Shown: positions 1 through 5,560, counted from the stretch's first letter. The stretch: DNA of 6,027 bases from a bacterium (GCA_026713745.1 JAPONU010000283.1:1-6027), one strand, 5' to 3'. Translations and numbers: made by a program. The notes: generated by a model from the letters alone, not told the origin.

Positions 1-368
1 CCGAAGACCGTCGGGAGCCCGAGGGCCCCGGCCGCCTCGGCGAAGCGAACCACGCCGTAGAAGCCGTTGTGATCGCAGATGGCCAGCGCCTCGAGCCCCA
101 GCCGGGCCGCCTCGGTTGCCAACTCCTCGGGGTGGGAGGCCCCGTCCAGGAAAGAGAAGTTGGAGTGGCAGTGCAGTTCCGCGTAGCGGACCGGCGCCTG
201 GCGGCGGGACAGATCGGTCGGCGGCCGGTACGCCTGCCGCTTGCGCGACCAGGCCGGGCTGTCGTTACCGTCACCGGCCCAGATGTCGACGGGGCGACCT
301 GCGGGTGTGCGGTCCGAGAGCAGGCCCTCGATGTCGCTCCACGGCACGTTGGGGTTGTTCCAGCCCAC
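1..368 (-). CDS. dnaE2: Error-prone DNA polymerase DnaE2 (C-family), N-terminal fragment
   Basis: These are the first 122 codons of a gene that leaves the window on the left; the family is usually a little over 1,000 residues. DnaE2 is the C-family polymerase that performs SOS-induced, mutagenic translesion synthesis together with ImuA' and ImuB. The protein begins VGWNNPNVPW, close to the typical DnaE2 N-terminus. The PHP domain opens at about residue 63 with YAELHCHSNFSFLDGAS, followed by the second PHP motif ICDHNGFYG at residues 97-105; both supply metal-ligand His and Asp residues in this fold. I chose the GTG at 366-368 because it gives the family N-terminus and lies 6 nt after a TACAAT hexamer. 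No Shine-Dalgarno is visible, so the mRNA is probably leaderless. The only nearby ATG (389-391) is out of frame. The gene has its own SOS box and sits 154 nt downstream of imuB. Identity is strong; the rest of the polymerase cannot be assessed. Confidence 0.95.
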   Translation of the reverse strand, partial: MGWNNPNVPWSDIEGLLSDRTPAGRPVDIWAGDGNDSPAWSRKRQAYRPPTDLSRRQAPVRYAELHCHSNFSFLDGASHPEELATEAARLGLEALAICDHNGFYGVVRFAEAAGALGLPTVF

Positions 369-374
369 TGTTGT

Positions 375-380
375 ATTGTA
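375..380 (-). promoter_or_regulatory. -10 element of dnaE2 (leaderless-type promoter)
   Basis: The minus strand reads TACAAT, then ACAACA, then the GTG start. A TANNNT hexamer 6 nt before the start codon places transcription initiation at or next to the first base of the GTG, as in actinobacterial leaderless mRNAs. I see no convincing -35 element; the region where it would lie partly overlaps the SOS box. The start site is inferred from spacing only. Confidence 0.65.
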
Positions 381-381
381 T

Positions 382-397
382 ACGAATACATGTTCGT
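382..397 (-). promoter_or_regulatory. SOS box (LexA operator) of dnaE2
   Basis: Read on the minus strand the site is ACGAACATGTATTCGT. It matches 9 of the 12 defined positions of the actinobacterial LexA consensus TCGAAC-N4-GTTCGA. It lies 1 nt upstream of the probable -10 hexamer of dnaE2, so bound LexA would cover the promoter. The known LexA control of dnaE2 in mycobacteria supports the call. It is weaker than the box at imuA'. Confidence 0.85.
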
Positions 398-522
398 CTC
401 CCAGGCGGGAGGCCCGCAGCTAGAACGTTGCCAGGTCACGGGCCGCGGCCGGTCGCCCGGACGGCGGTCACCGCGGTCGCCGTGCTGCTGGCGGTGGCGG
501 GTCCGGCCTGCGGTCCGGTCGG
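398..522 (-). other. imuB-dnaE2 intergenic spacer
   Basis: I find no gene in this stretch between the imuB stop and the dnaE2 operator. It holds one small inverted repeat at 405-417, GCGGG-agg-CCCGC, a 5-bp stem without a T-run that could weakly slow or stop imuB transcripts. The gap and the separate SOS box indicate that dnaE2 is transcribed from its own promoter, whether or not imuB readthrough also reaches it. Confidence 0.6.
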
Positions 523-2118
523 TCAGTCCCACACGGCGCTCACCTGCCAGCGGCCCCGCTCGAGGGTCACGAGGCAGGCCATGCCGCCGTCGATGAGGAT
601 CTGGAGGCGGGCACGGCGACGATGCCGGGCGTGGTCCCACCAACGCTCGCTGCTGGGCCAGGGACCCGCCCAGGCAACGACCGCCGCCGGGGACCGGCCG
701 TCGATCACCAGCCGGGCCGGCGGTGCCGAGATCACCCCCCGACCGGTGACCCGCACCGGGGCCCCCGTTGGATCGTGGAGTTCGGCGGCCCACGGAACCG
801 GCAACAGGCGCGATGGTGACGGGGCCGGCAGGCGGCCGGGCCAGGGGCGGTCGTCGGTGGCGAGTTGGCGGTCACGGAGATCGACCGCGGCCGCCGGCAC
901 CAGGGCGAATTGCTCATCGGGATGACGGCCGCCGCGCCGGTCCGGAACCCGGACCGCTTCGGGGCCGAGGCGACCGCTGAGACGGGCGGCGACCCGGACC
1001 GCTCGCTCGTCGGCCTCGGCCTCGCCACCCCAGAACCCCAGCTGGCGACCCCGGGCCGGCGCAAGCTCGTCGGCGATCAGCGCCAGCCGGACGATCCCGG
1101 AGCCGGGCCGGGCACCACCGGAACCAGCCGGAGAACTGCCGGAGCCGGGCGGGGAACCACCGGAACCGGCCGGGCGGCCGTCGAGGAACCAGCGCACCCT
1201 GTCGACCATGTCGCCGGCCGACAGGCCTCCCTCGTGACGCCAGAGCCGCACGAAGCTCTCGCCCTCGCAGGTCTCGACCTCGACGGCGACCCGCAGGCAC
1301 GACATTCCGGCCATCTCGAGACGCTGCTGCAGTTCTTCGGCCAGGGCGCGGGCGCAGAAGGCCACCCGGTCCAGACCGTCGGCGGGCGGATCTATCTCGA
1401 TACTCACCGACCAGTCGGCAGGAGGTTCCCGCACGGCCGGGGATCGTTCGTCGACCCCGGCGGCGAGGCATCGGGCACGCCGACCCTCGGTGCCGAACCG
1501 GGCCAGGACGTCGGCGGTGGGCAGGCCGGCGAAGGCGCCGAGTGTGCTGATGCCCAAGCGGACCAGCACGTCTGCCAGTTCGGGCAGTCCCAGCATCCGG
1601 ACCGGCAGGGGCGCCAGGAACATCGCAGCGCCACCCGGCTCGACGATGTGCACCGGATCCGCGAGTTCCGCCGCCACCGCCGCGGTGAAGGGACCGTCGG
1701 CGACACCGACCCGCACCCCGGTGCGTCCCTCGAGGGCCTGCGCCACCCTTTCGACGACCATCCCGGCAAGGACTCCGTCGCCGCCGAAGTAGCGGGACGG
1801 GCCCCGGGCGGCGAAGGCGCACGTACCGGGGGCCGAGACCTCCAGGGCCGGGGTGACGTCATCGAGAGCCGCAACGACCGGCTCGAAGGAGCGGGCCTCG
1901 GTGGCGAGATCGCGCTCACGCACCACCAGATCGGCGCACCGAGCCGCCGCGGTCCGCGCCCGGAGCCCCGGAACCACACCGTGGTGACGAGCCGCCGGGG
2001 AGGCAGCCACGACGCGACCCGCCGCCACCACCGCCACCGGCTCGGCGAGCGGGTACCCCAGGGCCACCACCGGCCAGTGGTCACAGCAGGCAACGAGCGT
2101 GCGGACCGGGGTGGTCAT
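523..2118 (-). CDS. imuB: ImuB, catalytically inactive Y-family polymerase homologue of the mutasome
   Basis: A 531-residue protein with the layout of mycobacterial ImuB: a Y-family polymerase-like part in roughly residues 5-310, then a C-terminal ImuB-specific region. In the known system ImuB makes no DNA itself; it docks DnaE2 and ImuA' on the beta clamp at stalled forks. The first catalytic acidic position of Y-family enzymes (DxD in active enzymes) is Cys here (CCDHW, residues 11-15), and the usual [ST]xDE motif is replaced around VSAPGTCAF (94-102), so catalysis should be absent. Family landmarks include RYFGGDGVLAG (109-119), LADVLVRLGISTLGAFAGLP (181-200), PWPGRLPAPSP (425-435) and WAGPWPSSERWWD (483-495). 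A beta-clamp motif QLGFWG is at 359-364 (bases 1027-1044), equivalent to QLPLWG in M. tuberculosis ImuB. A Gly/Ser/Pro-rich repeat linker at about 316-343 precedes it. The ATG at 2118 overlaps the stop of the small upstream ORF as ATGA; an in-frame TGA a little further upstream excludes a much longer product. Confidence 0.95.
   Translation of the reverse strand: MTTPVRTLVACCDHWPVVALGYPLAEPVAVVAAGRVVAASPAARHHGVVPGLRARTAAARCADLVVRERDLATEARSFEPVVAALDDVTPALEVSAPGTCAFAARGPSRYFGGDGVLAGMVVERVAQALEGRTGVRVGVADGPFTAAVAAELADPVHIVEPGGAAMFLAPLPVRMLGLPELADVLVRLGISTLGAFAGLPTADVLARFGTEGRRARCLAAGVDERSPAVREPPADWSVSIEIDPPADGLDRVAFCARALAEELQQRLEMAGMSCLRVAVEVETCEGESFVRLWRHEGGLSAGDMVDRVRWFLDGRPAGSGGSPPGSGSSPAGSGGARPGSGIVRLALIADELAPARGRQLGFWGGEAEADERAVRVAARLSGRLGPEAVRVPDRRGGRHPDEQFALVPAAAVDLRDRQLATDDRPWPGRLPAPSPSRLLPVPWAAELHDPTGAPVRVTGRGVISAPPARLVIDGRSPAAVVAWAGPWPSSERWWDHARHRRRARLQILIDGGMACLVTLERGRWQVSAVWD
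1090..1173 (-). repeat. 21-bp imperfect tandem repeat inside imuB (7-residue Gly/Ser/Pro linker repeat)
   Basis: Four degenerate 21-bp units encode PAGSGGS, PPGSGSS, PAGSGGA and RPGSGIV (residues 316-343). At the DNA level alternate units are most alike, giving a 42-bp higher-order period. The array lies between the polymerase-like part and the beta-clamp motif and probably forms a flexible spacer. Such arrays change length easily by slippage. Confidence 0.8.
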
Positions 2119-2282
2119 GCCACGATCGCCGCAGCCCCGTCGCCGGGAAGTGCCGCGCCGGGGAGTACCGCGCCGGGAAGTGCCGCGTCACCGAGAGCCG
2201 GGGCGACCGGATCCGTCGCGGCGGCAGGCAACCGGTCGGACCGATCCTCCGCCAGGACCGGTGAACCGTCCGGATCGATCAT
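2115..2282 (-). CDS. Small 55-residue ORF coupled between imuA' and imuB, unknown function
   Basis: I do not recognise this protein. The frame starts ATG at 2280-2282, overlapping the imuA' TGA as ATGA, and ends TGA at 2115-2117, overlapping the imuB ATG as ATGA. It fills the whole imuA'-imuB gap, and the double overlap is what translational coupling would need. The protein starts MIDPDGSPVLAEDRSDRL, an acidic polar N-terminus, then becomes rich in Ala, Pro, Leu and Gly with three AALPG/AVLPG repeats at residues 33-47. No membrane segment, Cys motif or known domain is visible. About 73% of codons end in G or C, somewhat low for such GC-rich DNA. It may be a real small protein, or a spacer frame kept open only so that ribosomes reach imuB. 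An upstream ATG at 2315 would give 66 residues but would lie inside imuA'. Confidence 0.5.
   Translation of the reverse strand: MIDPDGSPVLAEDRSDRLPAAATDPVAPALGDAALPGAVLPGAALPGDGAAAIVA
2142..2186 (-). repeat. 15-bp tandem repeat, 3 copies, in the small imuA'-imuB ORF
   Basis: On the minus strand GCGGCACTTCCCGGC is followed by GCGGTACTCCCCGGC and again by GCGGCACTTCCCGGC. Units 1 and 3 are identical and unit 2 differs at two bases. They encode AALPG, AVLPG, AALPG, so the period keeps the reading frame. Confidence 0.9.
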
Positions 2283-3193
2283 GCAACCACCGCCGATCCA
2301 CCGACGCCCGGACACCCCAGGTCGGCTGACCCCTCATCGGTGGACCGCAGTGGGGCGGTCGCATCCCTCGCAGCAGGGCCCAGCAGGACCGGCAAACCGT
2401 CCGGTCCGGGCAGCAGCAGGTCGACCGATCGCGGCCGGCCTGCCGCGCCACGCCCCTGAGCCCGCACCGACACACGGCGGGCGCGCAGCAGGCCCCAGCC
2501 GTCCCCCAGACCGCTCCAGCGCGACGAGACGACCTGCAGGCGAACATCCGCACCCTGCGGGTCGCTCGCCCTCCCGCTCGACGACCTCGCCCCGCCCGGC
2601 CACACGCCGGCGCCGTGCGACCCGTCACCACCGAGGTGGATCAGCACCGATCCCCGCTCACGCAGCCTGGCCGCCAGCCGGCGATGATCCGCCGCCCCGA
2701 GCCGGACCTCTGAGCCCACCAGCACGATGTCCACCGCATCCACCAGCGCGGCGGTGGTCTCGGCGGCGCCACGAGGTTCGGGGGCGGCGACCATCAACAG
2801 GCGTTCGAGCACCACCCCGGCCTCGGCCGCGGCGGCGAGACCGAGACCCTCCTCCCCCACCACCGCGGTCCACGAGCCGGCGGCCGACGGGCCTGCGGCG
2901 ACGGCGAGAGCCAGCGAGGTGGCACCGTCACCACCGGTGGTGATCACCCATCCTCGCTGCAGGGCGCCGCCGGGCAGAAGATCCCGCAGCGGGTCCAGCA
3001 CCGGCAGGGTCCGTTCGTGAGCACCGGTGAGTGGGGCGACCCGCTCGCCGAGGAGTCGCAGATGATCCCGCCCGCTCCCGGGCGCCCCACCGGACGCGGG
3101 CCCTGTCGTGTTCCTGCACCGAGGGTGGTCCCGCCCACTCTCGGGCGCCCCACCGGCGGCCATGTTCTCCGGGACGTCCCCTGAATCGGACAT
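2279..3193 (-). CDS. imuA': ImuA' mutasome accessory protein (RecA-like fold)
   Basis: A 304-residue protein matching the actinobacterial ImuA' family, which works with ImuB and DnaE2 in SOS mutagenesis. The recognisable core begins at about residue 46 with LRLLGERVAPL and continues through LPVLDPLRDLLPGGALQRGW (63-82), the family's standard opening. A P-loop-like turn, TTGGDGATS (85-93), lacks the Walker A lysine, so ATP hydrolysis is doubtful. Later family landmarks are GEEGLGLAAAAEAGVVLERL (113-132), WSGLGDGWGLLRARR (226-240) and GRGAAGRPRSVDLLLPGPDG (247-266). Both ends are longer than usual: a duplicated low-complexity N-terminus (residues 1-45) and a tail of about 38 residues after LPGPDG; M. 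tuberculosis ImuA' is about 200 residues. I start at the ATG at 3191-3193, not the ATG at 3209-3211, because the latter lies inside the SOS box. The stop overlaps the next ORF as ATGA. Confidence 0.9.
   Translation of the reverse strand: MSDSGDVPENMAAGGAPESGRDHPRCRNTTGPASGGAPGSGRDHLRLLGERVAPLTGAHERTLPVLDPLRDLLPGGALQRGWVITTGGDGATSLALAVAAGPSAAGSWTAVVGEEGLGLAAAAEAGVVLERLLMVAAPEPRGAAETTAALVDAVDIVLVGSEVRLGAADHRRLAARLRERGSVLIHLGGDGSHGAGVWPGGARSSSGRASDPQGADVRLQVVSSRWSGLGDGWGLLRARRVSVRAQGRGAAGRPRSVDLLLPGPDGLPVLLGPAARDATAPLRSTDEGSADLGCPGVGGSAVVA
3061..3156 (-). repeat. Direct repeat in the imuA' 5' region (2 x 33 bp, 63 bp apart)
   Basis: Bases 3061-3093 and 3124-3156 match at 29 of 33 positions. In the protein they give GGAPESGRDHPR (residues 14-25) and GGAPGSGRDHLR (residues 35-46). 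The 63-bp offset is 21 codons, so the duplication keeps the frame and lengthens the N-terminus before the conserved core. Confidence 0.85.
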
Positions 3194-3199
3194 CCGACC

Positions 3200-3205
3200 A
3201 GTATC
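3200..3205 (-). promoter_or_regulatory. -10 element of imuA' (leaderless-type promoter)
   Basis: The minus strand reads GATACT, then GGTCGG, then the ATG at 3193. The hexamer matches TATAAT at 4 of 6 positions, including the two most conserved ones, A2 and T6. Its 6-nt distance to the start codon is the same as at dnaE2 and at the antitoxin gene. No Shine-Dalgarno is present. Confidence 0.55.
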
Positions 3206-3219
3206 GAACATCTGTTCGT
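3204..3219 (-). promoter_or_regulatory. SOS box (LexA operator) of the imuA'-imuB operon
   Basis: Read on the minus strand the site is ACGAACAGATGTTCGA, matching 11 of the 12 defined positions of TCGAAC-N4-GTTCGA. It overlaps the proposed -10 by 2 nt and ends 11 nt before the chosen imuA' start, a position where LexA would block transcription until DNA damage. It contains the ATG that would give the longer imuA' reading. Confidence 0.93.
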
Positions 3220-3483
3220 GTCTGGCAAATCGGGGGTGTCCTTACAGCCCACGCTCCCAGCGGCTGCTGGGCAAGGCCCGAGATCTCGCCCCTACGTCAT
3301 TCCGACGCAGGGCCTGTCTCGAACTCCATCCGGGATGGACTCCGGGGGTGGAGCGGGTGTGAGGAGCCCGCCGACGCGCTGGTTCACCACCGCCATTCCG
3401 GCGAAGACCGACACGTCATTCCGGCGGAGGCCGGAATCCATGTTCGGCGAGATCCGGTGGTTTCCCGCGCCGACAGATGGGAT
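3220..3483. other. Intergenic region between mazF-like gene and imuA' promoter
   Basis: No convincing gene. Two small hairpins are visible, CCCAGC-ggct-GCTGGG at 3256-3271 and TCCATC-cgg-GATGGA at 3325-3339. Three related REP-like fragments begin at 3296, 3392 and 3415 and are described in a separate entry. The short plus-strand open frames here lack start signals and homology. Confidence 0.6.
3296..3439. repeat. REP-like element cluster with GTCATTCCGGC cores
   Basis: One complete palindrome, ATTCCGGCGGAGGCCGGAAT at 3418-3437, has an 8-bp perfect stem and a GGAG loop and sits in the frame GTC-palindrome-CC. Two partial copies lie upstream: GTCATTCCGACGCAG at 3296-3310 and GCCATTCCGGCGAAGACCG at 3392-3410. 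The core resembles the dispersed GTCATTCC-type palindromes found in intergenic DNA of many bacteria. The complete copy is about 46 nt downstream of the mazF-like stop and could end or stabilise that transcript. Confidence 0.65.
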
Positions 3484-3795
3484 TCAGCAGTTGGCCATTG
3501 CCCGGAGCGCATCGCACATCCGGAGGCGCCCGACCCCGTCCAGTTGTCCGAGCCGCCGCGTCAGGACCGACTTCGGCACCGCGGCGAGATTGTCGAACAA
3601 GACGACGCTGTCGTGGTCGATCCCCTCGTCCGGTCCGACCGGGACACAGGTCGGGATCGAACGAATCGTGCTCGTCACCGGCGCCACGACCACGTTGTTG
3701 AGCACGGGGATCGCCTCGTCACGCGAGACGACCAGCGCCGGGCGACGCCTCTGGTTGGGCGGCTCCATGAGCCACAGTTCGCCTTGGGCTACCAC
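3484..3795 (-). CDS. MazF/PemK-family endoribonuclease toxin
   Basis: A 103-residue protein, near the usual 105-120 of the family. MazF toxins are sequence-specific mRNA or tRNA endonucleases that act in the cytoplasm and are held inactive by the antitoxin. The family opening QGELWLME (residues 4-11) is followed by RRRPALVVS (16-24), NNVVVAPVTSTIR (33-45), DSVVLFDNLAAVPKS (62-76) and LTRRLGQL (78-85). By alignment from memory with Bacillus MazF, Arg18 and Thr41 occupy the catalytic Arg and Thr positions, so the toxin looks intact. The loop before RRRPAL is short. The GTG at 3793-3795 is required to include the conserved first strand and overlaps the antitoxin frame by 7 nt, so the pair is co-translated. 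Cleavage sequence cannot be read from this. Confidence 0.93.
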   Translation of the reverse strand: MVAQGELWLMEPPNQRRRPALVVSRDEAIPVLNNVVVAPVTSTIRSIPTCVPVGPDEGIDHDSVVLFDNLAAVPKSVLTRRLGQLDGVGRLRMCDALRAMANC

Positions 3796-4040
3796 GGCTC
3801 GGCTTCGGTCATGGCGAGCGCGTTGGCCATCGCCTGGGCGTCGTCCTCGACTGTTTGCGGCTGCGCTCGGTACGAGTCGGCGATGGACCTGCCGATGCGC
3901 GCTCGCTCGACCGACTCGGCGAGATGCTCCACCGCCCGGCGGATCACCGCCGAGCGCGTGTCACCGACGCCCGCAGCCACGAGACGGTCGATGGTCTCGA
4001 TCTGCCGGGAACTGAACCTCGTGGGCACTGCCGTTGTCAT
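3789..4040 (-). CDS. MazE-like ribbon-helix-helix antitoxin
   Basis: An 83-residue protein directly upstream of the mazF-like gene. Residues 5-45 fit a ribbon-helix-helix (CopG/MetJ-type) DNA-binding domain: a short strand PTRFSS, then two helices QIETIDRLVAAG and TRSAVIRRAVEHLAES. The C-terminal part (about 65-83), acidic and ending EAEPW, resembles the toxin-binding tail of mycobacterial MazE proteins that end in EPW. Such antitoxins neutralise the toxin and repress their own operon. The ATG at 4038-4040 is 6 nt after a TATACT hexamer and no Shine-Dalgarno is present. The gene begins only 41 nt after the stop of the HNH gene. Confidence 0.9.
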   Translation of the reverse strand: MTTAVPTRFSSRQIETIDRLVAAGVGDTRSAVIRRAVEHLAESVERARIGRSIADSYRAQPQTVEDDAQAMANALAMTEAEPW

Positions 4041-4046
4041 ACAAAC

Positions 4047-4052
4047 AGTATA
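4047..4052 (-). promoter_or_regulatory. -10 element of the toxin-antitoxin operon
   Basis: The minus strand reads TATACT, then GTTTGT, then the antitoxin ATG, so a leaderless transcript is likely. A weak -35 candidate, TTCCGG at 4071-4076, lies 18 nt upstream. The palindrome GTATAC (4048-4053) is part of this site and would be a natural place for autoregulation by the RHH antitoxin, though I see no longer operator repeat. The promoter lies in the 41-nt gap after the HNH gene. Confidence 0.7.
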
Positions 4053-4081
4053 CGGGGAGTGCCAGGCTCTCCGGAATCATG

Positions 4082-5560
4082 TCAGCGCCACGCCTCAGTT
4101 CCGCTGGATGAGGTTGGTCGCCGGTGGGGGTTGGCGAGGCGGAGGTGGTCGGGGGGTCGGAGTTTGGGGTGCCCGTCGGGTGGGGTGTGGACCTCGAAGT
4201 CGTGTTCGTGGACGAGGTCGTGGCAGGAGAAACAGAGCAGGGCGAGGTTCTCGATGAGGGTGGGGCCGCCATGTCGCCAGAATCTGATGTGGTGCGCTTC
4301 GGTCTCCTCGACGGTGGCCCGGCAGCCGATGCAGCCGCCGTCGCGGGCCGCGAGCAGCATGCGTTGGGCTTCGTTGGGGTTGCGGCTGGTGCCGATGGCG
4401 ATGTTCTGCCAGTTGGCGTCGAACAGCACCGGCATGACCCGGGCGCCGACTGCGAGTTCGGCGGCGACCTCGACGGGGATGGGGGTGCCGTCGTCGAGGC
4501 GGGGGTTGATGAGGCGCCCGCTGGTGTGGTCGTAGTCGGTGAGCACCAGCAGGTTGGTCTGCTGGCGGGTGCAGTCGCTGTGGCCGCCGAGCAACTCGGC
4601 GACGACGTCGGCTGCCCGCTGGGGGTAGCTGTGCTCGGCGGAGCCCGATCGGTTGCGCATGGCGCGCATGGCGGACTGGTAGATCTGGTGCAGGCGCTTG
4701 CCGGTGATCGAGTCGAACTGCGCCGACAGGTGCCACATGCCGTCATCGCCCTGGAACATGCGGGCTCGCCGATCGTCGCGCTGGGCGCGCAGTTCCTCGG
4801 CGGCGGGGCCGGTGCCGTACTTGTCATCCTCGTCGCTGTCGTCGGAGTCCGACGCCGCCCGGTCGTGGACCACCATGTGGCGCCCCACCACATCGGAGGG
4901 GTACACGCGGCCCAGCTCCAGCAGGTCCTCCTCGCTGCGGGCGTGGTCCTTGTGCGCGGCGCGGACCACCACCCGGGCGTGGGACAGGATGATCTCCCCC
5001 GCCGACAGAGCCGCCAGCGTCTCATCGAGCCCCTCGGCGACCAGCGTGTGGGCGAGGCCCGCCTCGGCGCGCGCCTGAATCGCCGGCACCCGGTTGTACT
5101 CGCGCATCAACCACGCGGCGGCCTCCCAGCCGTTGCGGCGCGCCACCTCGCCGGTGACCGCCATCAACATGCCCTCCAGGCGGGCCCGCGCCTCGCCCAG
5201 ATCCACCATCAGGTCCAGCAACTCCCCCACCCGCACAGAGGCCACGTCCAGGGACCCCACACACACCGCGCGGCCGCAGCCACAGTCGCCGCAGCCCACA
5301 TAGCCGCTGTCGCCCACCGACGCGGACGAGCCCACGAACCCCAACTCGCCCGCCGCCTCGGACTCCGCCACCGTCCGCGTCGCGGGGTCCACATGCCTCG
5401 CCGCAGCAGCCCGGGCTCGCCGCTGCAACTCCAAGGCCGCCGGATCAACAACCCGAGACTGCTCAACGGGAGGCTCCGCGGCCCCCGGTTCGCCGCCAGG
5501 AGCCTCCAGGACCTCCCAGTCTCGGACAGGTGTTTTGCTTCCAGACTTACTAGTGTCCAT
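4082..5560 (-). CDS. DUF222 / HNH endonuclease domain protein (13E12-like family)
   Basis: A 492-residue protein from the chosen start. Residues about 105-350 fit the helical DUF222 region typical of actinobacterial 13E12-type proteins (SAGEIILSHARVVVRAA at about 186-202; FDSITGKRLHQIYQSAMRAM about 282-301). The C-terminus is an HNH nuclease: CIGC (410-413), AHHI (422-425), ENLALLCFSCHDLVHEHDF (437-455). Metal-binding Cys and catalytic His/Asn positions are all present, so it should be active on DNA; its substrate is unknown. Two oddities are the cluster CGDCGCGRAVC (90-100) ahead of DUF222, and an acidic loop DSDDSDEDD (238-246). I chose the ATG at 5558-5560 because GAGGAG lies 13 nt upstream and because the longer frame from 5824 would translate repeat and hairpin DNA. 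An in-frame ATG at 5590 is a second option. These genes are often multicopy and mobile-associated in actinobacteria. Confidence 0.88.
   Translation of the reverse strand: MDTSKSGSKTPVRDWEVLEAPGGEPGAAEPPVEQSRVVDPAALELQRRARAAAARHVDPATRTVAESEAAGELGFVGSSASVGDSGYVGCGDCGCGRAVCVGSLDVASVRVGELLDLMVDLGEARARLEGMLMAVTGEVARRNGWEAAAWLMREYNRVPAIQARAEAGLAHTLVAEGLDETLAALSAGEIILSHARVVVRAAHKDHARSEEDLLELGRVYPSDVVGRHMVVHDRAASDSDDSDEDDKYGTGPAAEELRAQRDDRRARMFQGDDGMWHLSAQFDSITGKRLHQIYQSAMRAMRNRSGSAEHSYPQRAADVVAELLGGHSDCTRQQTNLLVLTDYDHTSGRLINPRLDDGTPIPVEVAAELAVGARVMPVLFDANWQNIAIGTSRNPNEAQRMLLAARDGGCIGCRATVEETEAHHIRFWRHGGPTLIENLALLCFSCHDLVHEHDFEVHTPPDGHPKLRPPDHLRLANPHRRPTSSSGTEAWR

Noticed and set aside
2282..2315. 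66-residue version of the small ORF starting at 2315
   Set aside because: It would overlap the end of imuA' by 37 nt, while the ATG at 2282 gives the precise ATGA coupling arrangement.
865..2943. Long plus-strand open frame of 692 codons opposite imuB and imuA'
   Set aside because: It is antisense to two well-supported genes, has biased shadow composition rich in Arg, Pro, Gly and His, and shows no family motif. Long antisense frames are common in GC-rich coding DNA.
3585..3600. Possible SOS half-site TCGAACAAGACGAC
   Set aside because: The second half does not match GTTCGA and it lies inside the mazF-like coding sequence.
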